NCBI GenBank assembly: GCA_003133205.1
Contig: PKWK01000150.1
Location: forward strand, 1 to 14,749
DNA: 14,749 nucleotides
Direction: 5' to 3'
Source: Granulicella sp.
GTDB taxonomy: Bacteria; Acidobacteriota; Terriglobia; Terriglobales; Acidobacteriaceae
Shown here: piece after piece, positions 1 through 6,907 of the stretch
Position numbering within the stretch: the stretch's first letter is position 1
Layout: the number at the start of each line of letters is the position of its first letter
Made by a program: the position numbers and the translations under genes
The notes under the pieces: model-generated
The model's input: only the letters and a program-made list of their open reading frames with translations
Told to the model about the DNA's origin: nothing
Database searches by the model: none

Positions 1-504
1 CCGATCGAGCAGGAGGGCACGTATCCGCTCCCCGAAGCGCAGCTCGACCGCTTCCTCATCAAGATCCGCGTGCCCTACCCCACCCTCCCCGACGAGCGCT
101 CCATCCTCGACCGCCATCACGCCAGCACCGAACCCAAGGACCTTGAACTCACCCCGCTCAACCCGGTCGACCCCGCGCTCCTCGCCTCCGCTCGCCGTGA
201 GATCCGAGCCGTCCGCATCGAGCCCGCCCTCTTCGACTACCTGCTCACTATCGTCCGCCGCACCCGCGACTGGCCGGCCCTCGCCCTTGGCGCATCCCCC
301 CGAGCCAGCACCAGCCTAATGCTCGTCGCCAAGGCTCACGCCGCCCGCGACGGCCGCGACTTCCTCATCCCCGACGACGTCAAACTGGCCGCCATCCCCG
401 TCCTCCGCCACCGCCTGGTCTTCCGCCCCGAAGCGGAACTGGAGGGCTTCGACACCGATCGCGTCATCCAGGACATCCTCACCGCAACCGCCCTACCAAA
501 ATGA
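1..504 (+). CDS. MoxR-family AAA+ ATPase, C-terminal part (gene runs off the left edge)
   Basis: The frame is open from base 1, so only the C-terminal 167 or so residues are present. The visible start-like GTG at 70 is internal. The first residues read PIEQEGTYPLPEAQLDRF, the conserved MoxR segment after sensor 1; the AQLDRF stretch carries the arginine region at the subunit interface. GASPRAS (about 275-330) is the sensor-2 motif of the lid domain. Walker A and B lie outside the window. MoxR ATPases are thought to act as chaperones that mature or insert metal cofactors into VWA-type partner proteins. The DUF58 gene 48 bp downstream on the same strand is the classic partner, so the two are probably cotranscribed. 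The specific client is unknown. Confidence 0.93.
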   Translation, partial: PIEQEGTYPLPEAQLDRFLIKIRVPYPTLPDERSILDRHHASTEPKDLELTPLNPVDPALLASARREIRAVRIEPALFDYLLTIVRRTRDWPALALGASPRASTSLMLVAKAHAARDGRDFLIPDDVKLAAIPVLRHRLVFRPEAELEGFDTDRVIQDILTATALPK

Positions 505-552
505 CATTCCCATCGTCAGCGGCAGCCAATAATTAGGACAGGAGATCCCCGA

Positions 553-2004
553 GTGCAGACGCTCATTCCCGAACCCGTCACCGCCGTCGCCCGCCCAAAC
601 GGGCGCTTCGGTCGCGCTCTGGGCTTCGGCCTCACTCCGCGAGCGCTTCTGCTCCTGCTCGCCGGGACGCTCCTCTCTATCCCTGCATTCTTCCACCCGC
701 ACCGCCTGTGGATCATGCTTGCCTGGGACGCCTTGGTCGCCACGCTCATCCTCTTCGACCTCACCCAGCTCCCATCGCCTGACAACCTCACAATCACTCG
801 CCGCTTCATCCACTCGCCCGCGCTTGGCGAGCCAACCGAGATTGTCCACGAGATTCTCCAACAGTCGAACGCCCTCCTCGAAGTCCGCGTCACCGACGAG
901 CTGCACCTCGCGCTCATCGCCTCACCCCAAACTCAAAATATCCTGGCCTACCCCCGCGAACCGGCGAAGACCGTGCAATCATGCTATCCAAGTCGCCGCG
1001 GCGACTTCCGCTTAGGCAAAATCTTCCTCCGCTACCGTGGCGCTCTCCGCCTGGTCGAACGCTGGGCCGTTGCCAACACTGAACAGCAAGTTCGCGTCTT
1101 TCCCGCCACCGAGCAGAGCACCGGCAAAACCGCCTTCTACCTAATGCGCGCACGCCAGATTGAACTCCAGAAGCGCCGCCTGCGGCTGCGTGGGACCGGC
1201 CGCGAGTTCGAGAGCCTACGCGACTACCAACCAGGCGACGAGATGCGCAACATCTCGTGGACCGCGACCGCACGCCGCGCCCACCTCATCACCCGCGAGT
1301 TCACCACCGAGCGTTCGCAGAAGGTGTGGATTGTGCTCGACGCGGGCCGGCTCTCGCGCACCGCCTTCGAGATGCGCCGCAGTCAGCCCGAGGTACGCGG
1401 AGAGGTCGAGCAGGACGCCGCCGAGCAGCATCTGCTCACGGTCACACAGCTCGATCAGGCCGCGTCAGCCGCCGTCATGTTGGCGCAGGTGATCGCCGGC
1501 TCGGGCGACAAGTTTGCCCTGATGACCTACGGGCGCAAGGTCCAGCAGCAGCTTCTACCAGGCGCAGGCCCCAGCCATCTGCGCCTATTGATCGACCAGC
1601 TCTCGCAGGTGCGCTCCGAGGCCTCCGAGGCTGACCACCTCCACGCCGTCGCGCGCCTCAAAAACCTGCAGCGCCGCCGAGGCCTTGTCGTCTGGGTGAC
1701 CGAGATGGCCGAATCCGCCGGTCGTCCCGAAGTTGTCGCCGCGGCCGCCGAGCTTATCCGCCGCCACTTGGTTGTGCTCGTCCTTCTCACCCACCCCGAA
1801 CTCGACAGGCTCGCCACACGCGAGCCTCGCACGGTCGACGAGATGTTCGCCTCAACCGCCGCCCAGGAGATGCTCGAACGCCGCCGTGCCACCGTAGCTC
1901 AGCTTCGTCAGCAGGGTGTCCTGGTCATCGAAACCTCGCCCGCCGAGGTCGGTGCGGCCGCCATTACCAAGTATCTCGAAGTCAAAGCCCGGGGCCTTCT
2001 CTAG
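553..2004 (+). CDS. DUF58 domain protein, membrane-anchored VWA-like partner of MoxR
   Basis: A 483-aa protein starting at GTG 553, preceded by AGGACAGGAG (536-545) at good spacing. Two hydrophobic stretches at residues about 30-48 and 52-70 would form an N-terminal hairpin anchor. The DUF58 hallmark REFESLRDYQPGD (217-229) followed by the NISWTATARR stretch (233-242) is clear. The strand ending VLDAGRLS (261-268) resembles the degenerate MIDAS start of the VWA-like fold in this family. Length is normal. It follows the MoxR gene directly, and the pair is conserved across many phyla with a suspected role in envelope or stress functions; no substrate is established. Its TAG stop lies in a CTAG palindrome that also supplies the stop of the convergent SpoIIM-family gene. 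Confidence 0.92.
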   Translation: MQTLIPEPVTAVARPNGRFGRALGFGLTPRALLLLLAGTLLSIPAFFHPHRLWIMLAWDALVATLILFDLTQLPSPDNLTITRRFIHSPALGEPTEIVHEILQQSNALLEVRVTDELHLALIASPQTQNILAYPREPAKTVQSCYPSRRGDFRLGKIFLRYRGALRLVERWAVANTEQQVRVFPATEQSTGKTAFYLMRARQIELQKRRLRLRGTGREFESLRDYQPGDEMRNISWTATARRAHLITREFTTERSQKVWIVLDAGRLSRTAFEMRRSQPEVRGEVEQDAAEQHLLTVTQLDQAASAAVMLAQVIAGSGDKFALMTYGRKVQQQLLPGAGPSHLRLLIDQLSQVRSEASEADHLHAVARLKNLQRRRGLVVWVTEMAESAGRPEVVAAAAELIRRHLVVLVLLTHPELDRLATREPRTVDEMFASTAAQEMLERRRATVAQLRQQGVLVIETSPAEVGAAAITKYLEVKARGLL

Positions 2005-2972
2005 TCGAGTTCGTTGGAACGAGCCTGCTGTCTTCCACCCTCGCTCAACCAGAACCCAAGCCCTGTCAACAGAAACAAACAGACTGCGAATTTCAGCGCC
2101 ACCGGAGCGTTCGTAGGCGAGAGAAACGCCTCCAGACAACCTGCGATGATCAACATTGGAATCGTCCCCGAGATCAGCCGCACGGATTCGCTGCCTGCCA
2201 GCGCCAGTGCATCCTTCCTTCGCATCATTCCCGGAAACAGCAGCCCGGCCGCCAGGCGCAGACCCGCGCCCCCGGAGATGAAGATCGCCGGCAACTCCAG
2301 CGCCCCATGCGCGGCGACGAAGCTCCACAGGCTCAATGCCATGTGATGCTGCCCGCATGCGACGCCGACGACGCCTATGTTGACGCCGTTGGTAACTAGT
2401 AGATAGATCGTCCCCAGACCCGCGATGATTCCGCTGGCAAAAGTATAAAAGCAGACGCCGATGTTGTTGGTCATGATGGCGCTCGAAGCTTGCGGCTTCG
2501 CTGTCAGAACCGAATCGGTCCACATCTGGTGGTGTTCGATCTTGTCGATCATCTCCGGTCCCAGCATTGCATGCACAAACGCCGGACGGGCCAGCGTCAC
2601 CAGCGCTCCCAGTAGCGTACCCGCAAGAAACAGCAACAGCGCGGCGGTCGTATAGGGCAGCAGGCGGCGAAAAATACGGGGATATCCATGTGCCAAAAAC
2701 TCCCACACCGTCGCGGGACTCAACTTCTGACCCGAGTAGATGTAATTGTGTGCGCGGCTCACCAGTTGGTTTAGGTATGCTTCCAACGTGCGGGAGGAAT
2801 GGTCCGCCCGCGTAGCCGAAAGATCCGCCGCAGCCTGCCGGTACAGCAACCCGAAGTCGCGCAGATCATCGCTCGACAGCGTTCTTAGACTGCTAGATTC
2901 AACACGCTGCACCAACGCTTCAAGCCTATTCCAGTTCTCCTGACGAATTTCAATCCAGCGATTCGAGATCAT
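2001..2972 (-). CDS. SpoIIM/DUF95-family integral membrane protein
   Basis: A 323-aa protein if started at ATG 2972. A TTG at 2978 would add two residues but would overlap the start of the divergent gene. The soluble N-terminal part (about 100 residues) is charged and helical. It is followed by several membrane segments: one beginning LLPYTTAALLLFLAG, one around FASGIIAGLGTIYLLVTNG, one around the conserved HGALELPAIFISGGAGLRL, and two near the C-terminus. MTNNIGV and HGALELPAIF are typical of the DUF95 family. Despite the name, the family is common in non-sporulating bacteria and sits beside MoxR, DUF58 and RDD genes. Function is unproven; a transport or envelope role is often guessed. The gene is inverted relative to both neighbours, which is less usual than a codirectional cluster. 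Confidence 0.88.
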   Translation of the reverse strand: MISNRWIEIRQENWNRLEALVQRVESSSLRTLSSDDLRDFGLLYRQAAADLSATRADHSSRTLEAYLNQLVSRAHNYIYSGQKLSPATVWEFLAHGYPRIFRRLLPYTTAALLLFLAGTLLGALVTLARPAFVHAMLGPEMIDKIEHHQMWTDSVLTAKPQASSAIMTNNIGVCFYTFASGIIAGLGTIYLLVTNGVNIGVVGVACGQHHMALSLWSFVAAHGALELPAIFISGGAGLRLAAGLLFPGMMRRKDALALAGSESVRLISGTIPMLIIAGCLEAFLSPTNAPVALKFAVCLFLLTGLGFWLSEGGRQQARSNELD

Positions 2973-2977
2973 AGACA

Positions 2978-3826
2978 ATGAGTATTCCCGGCCACGAGAA
3001 CCAGCTTGATCAGCTTAACATCGAAACTCCCGAGCAGGTTGATCTTCGGCTCCCGATCGCGGGCATCGGTAGCCGATTTCTCGCGATCCTCACCGACACC
3101 ATCATTCAGATCGTCGCGGAGTTGCTGCTCGTTCTGTTTATTGTGGTGTTTCTGAGCGCCTCCCAGCGAGAGCGCTTCGGCGATGTCTCCGACACTGCCG
3201 GCAAGTGGCTAGTCGCCGCAATCATCCTATTCAACTTTCTGCTCTTCTGGGGATATTTTGCGTTGTTCGAAGCCTTCTGGAACGGCCAGACGCCGGCCAA
3301 GCGGCTTGTCAAAATCCGCGTCATCAAGGACTCTGGCCGGCAGATCACACTGTTCGAAGCCCTTGCACGCAACCTGATTCGTGTCATCGATATGATTCCG
3401 CCAAATTTGTACTTCGTCGGTCTCGTCTCTATGCTCTGCAACAAGCAACAAAAGCGCCTTGGAGATTTTGTCGCAGGCACTATCGTGATCCATGAACGGG
3501 ACAATGAACAGCCCGTGTTAGGGCACAACAGCCGCAGCATCACCACCTCCGTTTATCAACCGCCTCTATCTGAATCGGTGAAACGGATAGGCGCATTTCA
3601 ACCCCCCGCCGATGCCGTAGCGCGGCTGCGGGCCGAGGATCTTAATGTGATTGAGTCCTTTCTTGCGCGTGCTCTGGACCTCGATCTATCGACGCGAGCC
3701 GAAATCGCCAGTCGAATTGCCACCTCGATGTTTGCGAAGATGAACCTTCCGCTTCCCCAGGACGTGAACCCAGAGCGCACGCTCGAAGCCATCTCGTATG
3801 CCATGCGGTCGCACAGCAGGATTTGA
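2978..3826 (+). CDS. RDD-family membrane protein
   Basis: A 282-aa protein starting at ATG 2978, only 5 bp from the start codon of the divergent SpoIIM-family gene, so its ribosome-binding region lies inside that gene's first codons. The RDD signature is visible: R33 and D40 in GIGSRFLAILTD, then a later aspartate in LIRVIDMIPP. About three hydrophobic segments cover residues 28-60, 75-100 and the stretch after LIRVID. FWNGQTPAKRLVKIRVI and KQQKRLGDFVAGTIVIHE are typical loop and end motifs. A roughly 100-residue soluble tail follows, common in RDD proteins of MoxR-DUF58-SpoIIM clusters. The molecular role is unknown; some RDD proteins have been linked to ion transport. Confidence 0.9.
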   Translation: MSIPGHENQLDQLNIETPEQVDLRLPIAGIGSRFLAILTDTIIQIVAELLLVLFIVVFLSASQRERFGDVSDTAGKWLVAAIILFNFLLFWGYFALFEAFWNGQTPAKRLVKIRVIKDSGRQITLFEALARNLIRVIDMIPPNLYFVGLVSMLCNKQQKRLGDFVAGTIVIHERDNEQPVLGHNSRSITTSVYQPPLSESVKRIGAFQPPADAVARLRAEDLNVIESFLARALDLDLSTRAEIASRIATSMFAKMNLPLPQDVNPERTLEAISYAMRSHSRI

Positions 3827-3863
3827 TTCGTCACAAAACAACACTAGTCCCTGACAATCGATT

Positions 3864-4206
3864 GATGCTTTGTACAAGAGAGACTGGAGCTCCGCCGAAC
3901 AAGAGTTTCGGCCTTGCCATTGAGTTGAACCCCAATAGTCAGGATGCACATTTCATGTATGCCGGCTATCTCATCTCTCTCAAGCGCAATCAGGAATGGC
4001 AGACGGAGATCCAAAACGCCCTGGCGCTTGATCCCATGAGTTCCTTCACGCGCACGTTCTATGGCTGGCAACTGGTTTATCTCGGGCGCCCCGATGAAGC
4101 GATCGAAGTGCTGCAAAAGGTGCTCGCGTCACAACCCGATTTTGCTTCTGCACACTTGGGCCTGTGGGGGCCGGATCGGAATGGAGAATTGCGGCACGTT
4201 CGTTGA
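3864..4206 (+). pseudogene. TPR-protein gene remnant with a one-base frameshift
   Basis: Two reading frames together give one TPR-like protein fragment. From 3867 one frame reads ALYKRDWSSAEQEFR and ends around 3911. The next frame continues LAIELNPNSQDAHFMYAGYL and further repeats such as DEAIEVLQKVLASQPDFASA. Removing one C at 3912-3913 joins them into EFRLAIELNPNS, a normal TPR helix pair, so a single-base insertion is the simplest explanation. No N-terminal domain and no convincing start exist upstream, and homology stops near HLGLWG (about 4173) before a stop at 4204. The parent was probably one of the long TPR regulators or adenylate-cyclase-like proteins common in Acidobacteria. The fragment is most likely dead. 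Confidence 0.72.
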
Positions 4207-4242
4207 TTCACTACCTCTTAACCCTGCCGGGACGGAGCGACA

Positions 4243-4266
4243 CTGGTGTCAGTTCTGGTGTCAGTT
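4243..4266. repeat. Perfect tandem repeat, 2 x 12 bp
   Basis: The unit CTGGTGTCAGTT occurs twice in immediate succession (4243-4254 and 4255-4266). It lies in the 122-bp gap between the TPR remnant and the convergent DeoR-type gene. The rest of that gap shows no gene and no clear intrinsic terminator. The repeat could be slippage, or a scar or binding site left by a mobile element; the sequence does not decide. Confidence 0.85.
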
Positions 4267-4328
4267 TCATTTCTAAGTGGGTGCTTGGCTGTGCGACGTC
4301 AGATTCCCAAATCCAGCCCATGTTTCAG

Positions 4329-5087
4329 CTATGCCAGCAGCACCTCGATGCCTCTGCTGCGCAGCAACTCTACATATTCAGGAGCAAGCTCGCTGTCTGA
4401 AACGACAGTGTCGGCGGCTTCCAGCGGTGCAACGGGGATCATTCCGCTTCGTCCGAACTTGCTATGGTCGGCAACGATGATTACCCGGTTGGCAATCTCA
4501 ATCATCTTCTGCTCCGACCCGACGACCAGCGTGTTGTTGTTGCTGAATCCCGCATCGGAAACGCTGCCGATGCCCATGATGAGTACGTCGGCACGAATCA
4601 GGTTCAGCATCTGTTCACACAGCGGGCCGAGCATCACACGGATGCGTGGGTCAAGATACCCGCCCGTCAACGTCAGTTCTATGTTTCGCCTCGCTTCGAG
4701 GGTCTCCGCGATGGGCAGGGAATTCGTGACAATATGCAGCGACCTCGACGCCAATTCTCCGGCTACTGCCGCCACCGTCGAGCCGCCATCCAGAATAACG
4801 GTCTGGCCGTCTTCAATCAGGCCGGCTGTCAGGCGGGCAATGCGGCTCTTCTCATCACTGAAGCGCCCACTCTCTACGGTGAAGTCGAACGCTTCGCTCG
4901 CATGGGGCTGCACTGGAACCGCACCGCCGTACACCCTCTTGAGGACGTTTTGCTCTTCCAGATCGTCCAGGTCCCGGCGAACGCTGGACTCAGACGCATC
5001 CAACTCACGGCAAAGAGTCTCCAGGTCAAGGAAATCCTTGGAGTCCAACATCTGACGGATTCTCAGTTGCCGTTCAGCAGCTTTCAT
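4329..5087 (-). CDS. DeoR-family transcriptional regulator of the BMC operon
   Basis: A 252-aa protein from ATG 5087; an in-frame ATG at 5111 would add eight residues, and neither has a strong ribosome-binding site. The N-terminal winged helix-turn-helix is clear (residues about 6-56): LDLETLCRELDASESSVRRD followed by the wing KRVYGGAV. The C-terminal sensor domain of the DeoR_C type contains ILDGGSTVAAVA (98-109), the loop that usually binds a sugar phosphate, and TNSLPIAETL. Members commonly repress sugar catabolic operons and release DNA on binding a phosphorylated intermediate. The gene follows the aldolase gene after 77 bp on the same strand and is likely the last gene of the operon. A phosphorylated substrate or product of the aldolase is the natural candidate effector, but this is inference. 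Confidence 0.92.
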   Translation of the reverse strand: MKAAERQLRIRQMLDSKDFLDLETLCRELDASESSVRRDLDDLEEQNVLKRVYGGAVPVQPHASEAFDFTVESGRFSDEKSRIARLTAGLIEDGQTVILDGGSTVAAVAGELASRSLHIVTNSLPIAETLEARRNIELTLTGGYLDPRIRVMLGPLCEQMLNLIRADVLIMGIGSVSDAGFSNNNTLVVGSEQKMIEIANRVIIVADHSKFGRSGMIPVAPLEAADTVVSDSELAPEYVELLRSRGIEVLLA

Positions 5088-5164
5088 CGTGGAGTGGCAG
5101 AGTCCTGCCATCTGTAAGATGGGTCAGATTCCCTCAAGGCGTTTCATCCTATTGTCGAAGTCGT

Positions 5165-6304
5165 TCACTGCTTTCCCATCGCTCCCATTACCGCGTCGGT
5201 CACTGTCTTCACCAACCGCTCAATCTCAGGCGCGTCGGCCGTGCCGATACTGACGCCATCTCGCGCGCAGGGAAGTAGTGCAATGGAAGTGTTTGTCTCG
5301 AGATCGGACAATTGGCATTCCTTCATTCCCGAAGCGTCGAACCGGGCGTCGGGCAGACCGATGCTCTTCTTGATGTCCAGCAGAGCGGCGGTGTGCTTTT
5401 CCGAAATCTGCGAGATTGGAACCCCTAGTTGCGACGCCAGCATCAGCGTCCAGCAATACGTGTCGACCACCTCCGCGTACCACTCGGCGTGGGTAACCGT
5501 GTCCGCCCAGCAGATGATGCCATGGTTGGCGAGCAGCACAGTGTTGTGCTGCTTTACATACGGCAGCACGGTCTCTGCGAAGGCCTTCGTGCCCGGCGTC
5601 TCATACGGCGAGACCGCCACCTTGCCCACGAAGACCTCGAACTCAGGGATCACCCGGCTTGGCGGAACGCGTCCCGTGATCGCATACGCGGTTGCATGGG
5701 GTGGATGACAATGCACTGCACCTTTCGCTTCCGGCACAGCCTTGTAGATCTCGAGGTGCAGAAGAATCTCGCTGGTGCGGGGCCTCTTGCCGGCAACCTG
5801 CTTGCCATCCAGATCGACCATGCACAGATCATCGGGCGTCAGGTCGAACTTGCTCACCAGGGTCGGCGTGCAGATCACTTCGTTCGGCCCGATGCGATAG
5901 GAAATGTTGCCGCCGTTGCCGTCGACATACTGGCGGTTCCATAGCTTTTTCCCAACCGCACATATCTCTATCTTGACCGCCTCCGCCTCAGGCGTGGTGA
6001 ACAGGCGCGGATCGGCTGCGCTGCGCGTCTGTGGCGTACTCTTCGCGGGGCCGCTGTAGCCGCCTGCGACATTGATGATGCGCGCCGTTGCGCCGCCGTT
6101 GTTGGTCCCGCTTTGCGCCGGAACCACGCCCGTCGAGGCCCCGCCTATCACCAGCTCAATACCGTTCTGTCGCAGAAAATCGCGGGCCGAAGGAGTAACA
6201 ACACATCGCTCAGCCACGCGCACATGCGTCACACCGGCTGTGACTGCGCCTTGCACATCGCGCATCGTCAGTACATTCTGGCCGAAAATATCCATGTTCT
6301 TCAC
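5165..6304 (-). CDS. Class II (FucA-like) aldolase with BMC-type N-terminal extension; signature enzyme
   Basis: A 379-aa protein. GTG 6304 is preferred over ATG 6295 because GAGGTG lies 5 bases before it; the GTG overlaps the TGA of the upstream BMC-P gene. Residues 105-300 are a class II aldolase/adducin domain. E179 (TSE), H198 and H200 (HCH) and H261 (ANHG) show the same spacing as E73, H92, H94 and H155 of E. coli fuculose-1-phosphate aldolase, that is, the catalytic acid and zinc ligands. The first 55 residues form a separate domain with VVTPSARDFLRQNGIELV, a motif seen near the termini of other BMC proteins, followed by a Gly/Ala/Ser/Thr-rich linker (55-95). The last 20 residues (APEIERLVKTVTDAVMGAMG) look like an encapsulation peptide. 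Inferred reaction: fuculose- or rhamnulose-1-phosphate to DHAP and L-lactaldehyde. FucA itself is about 215 aa, so both ends are extensions. Confidence 0.92.
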   Translation of the reverse strand: MKNMDIFGQNVLTMRDVQGAVTAGVTHVRVAERCVVTPSARDFLRQNGIELVIGGASTGVVPAQSGTNNGGATARIINVAGGYSGPAKSTPQTRSAADPRLFTTPEAEAVKIEICAVGKKLWNRQYVDGNGGNISYRIGPNEVICTPTLVSKFDLTPDDLCMVDLDGKQVAGKRPRTSEILLHLEIYKAVPEAKGAVHCHPPHATAYAITGRVPPSRVIPEFEVFVGKVAVSPYETPGTKAFAETVLPYVKQHNTVLLANHGIICWADTVTHAEWYAEVVDTYCWTLMLASQLGVPISQISEKHTAALLDIKKSIGLPDARFDASGMKECQLSDLETNTSIALLPCARDGVSIGTADAPEIERLVKTVTDAVMGAMGKQ

Positions 6305-6618
6305 TTCAACACCTCAGATTCTTGAAATTGTTTATTGCCGGTTGTGATGGAGTCGACAATCAATGTGCAATACGCGTCCACCGGAACTGAACTCGGCCAG
6401 AAGGGATTTGCGGCTTCACGGCCTTCCGTAAAAGCCACCATCTGACCCTTTGCCGCGCCAAGCGCATCCACGGCAACCAACGATTTGCCGCCGCCCAAAC
6501 CATTCTTCGCAACCAGGTTGGTCATCGTAACTGGTTCCAGTACGACCAGTGTCTTCCCGAGTAACTCCGGGACGGCCGGACTGAGTGTGACATGTCCGCG
6601 AACGATGCCCAGCCTCAT
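6301..6618 (-). CDS. BMC-P pentameric shell vertex protein (EutN/CcmL family)
   Basis: A 105-aa protein with the EutN/CcmL fold signature: N-terminal MRLGIVRGHVTLS, the GKTLVVLEPV strand, SLVAVDALGAAKGQMVAFTEG in the centre, and the C-terminal strand VDAYCTLIVDSI. BMC-P proteins form pentamers that cap the vertices of the shell. The ATG at 6618 follows CGGGAGGAG at good spacing and overlaps the TGA of the preceding BMC-P gene by 4 bp; its own TGA overlaps the GTG of the aldolase gene. It is thus translationally coupled on both sides. One of three different BMC-P paralogues in the locus. Confidence 0.93.
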   Translation of the reverse strand: MRLGIVRGHVTLSPAVPELLGKTLVVLEPVTMTNLVAKNGLGGGKSLVAVDALGAAKGQMVAFTEGREAANPFWPSSVPVDAYCTLIVDSITTGNKQFQESEVLK

Positions 6619-6905
6619 GCGCTCCTCCCGTTGCTCCGCTGCGGTATCTGTACCTGATCCACAATGCCGACAACCACCATGCGTGCCGGCGTTGTGTTGC
6701 CATATCGTTCCCGCGCAATGTCGCCGTCGGTGGAGACCAACACGGTCGATCCGTTCGCAGCGCCAATCCAGTCGATAAGCACCAGTGGTTCCGGGCCTGT
6801 GCTGCCATCGGCTTCAAGCCGCTGGGCCACCAGGAAGCGGCAGCCGTCCAAAGTCGCGTGCTTTGCCGCCGGAACTACTGTGCCGTCGATGCGAGCGAGA
6901 AACAT
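6615..6905 (-). CDS. BMC-P pentameric shell vertex protein, divergent paralogue
   Basis: A 96-aa EutN/CcmL-type protein. It begins MFLARIDGTVVPAAKH, where VV and the following lysine match the family start (usually a GxVVAT-like strand and turn). It continues PLVLIDWIGAANGSTVLVSTDGD and ends MVVVGIVDQVQIP. The usual VDxVGAG loop is here IDWIGAANG, making this the most divergent of the three pentamer proteins. The start lies 2 bp after the stop of the aldehyde dehydrogenase gene, with GAGGAT inside the end of that gene as ribosome-binding site, and the stop overlaps the next BMC-P start. Role: vertex capping, possibly of a distinct vertex population or for enzyme attachment. Confidence 0.9.
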   Translation of the reverse strand: MFLARIDGTVVPAAKHATLDGCRFLVAQRLEADGSTGPEPLVLIDWIGAANGSTVLVSTDGDIARERYGNTTPARMVVVGIVDQVQIPQRSNGRSA

Positions 6906-6907
6906 GG

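Noticed and set aside
1852..2706. Minus-strand frame of 284 codons overlapping the SpoIIM-family gene in another frame
   Set aside because: The other minus-strand frame gives a clean membrane protein with DUF95 motifs; this one is charged, Gly/Arg-rich and crosses the end of the DUF58 gene.
4207..4328. Possible attachment site or tRNA end next to the tandem repeat
   Set aside because: I could not fold a tRNA or find an integrase gene; the repeat alone is insufficient.
4246..5055. Plus-strand frame of 269 codons opposite the DeoR-type gene
   Set aside because: Ser/Arg-rich shadow without domains; the minus strand gives a complete HTH plus sensor protein.
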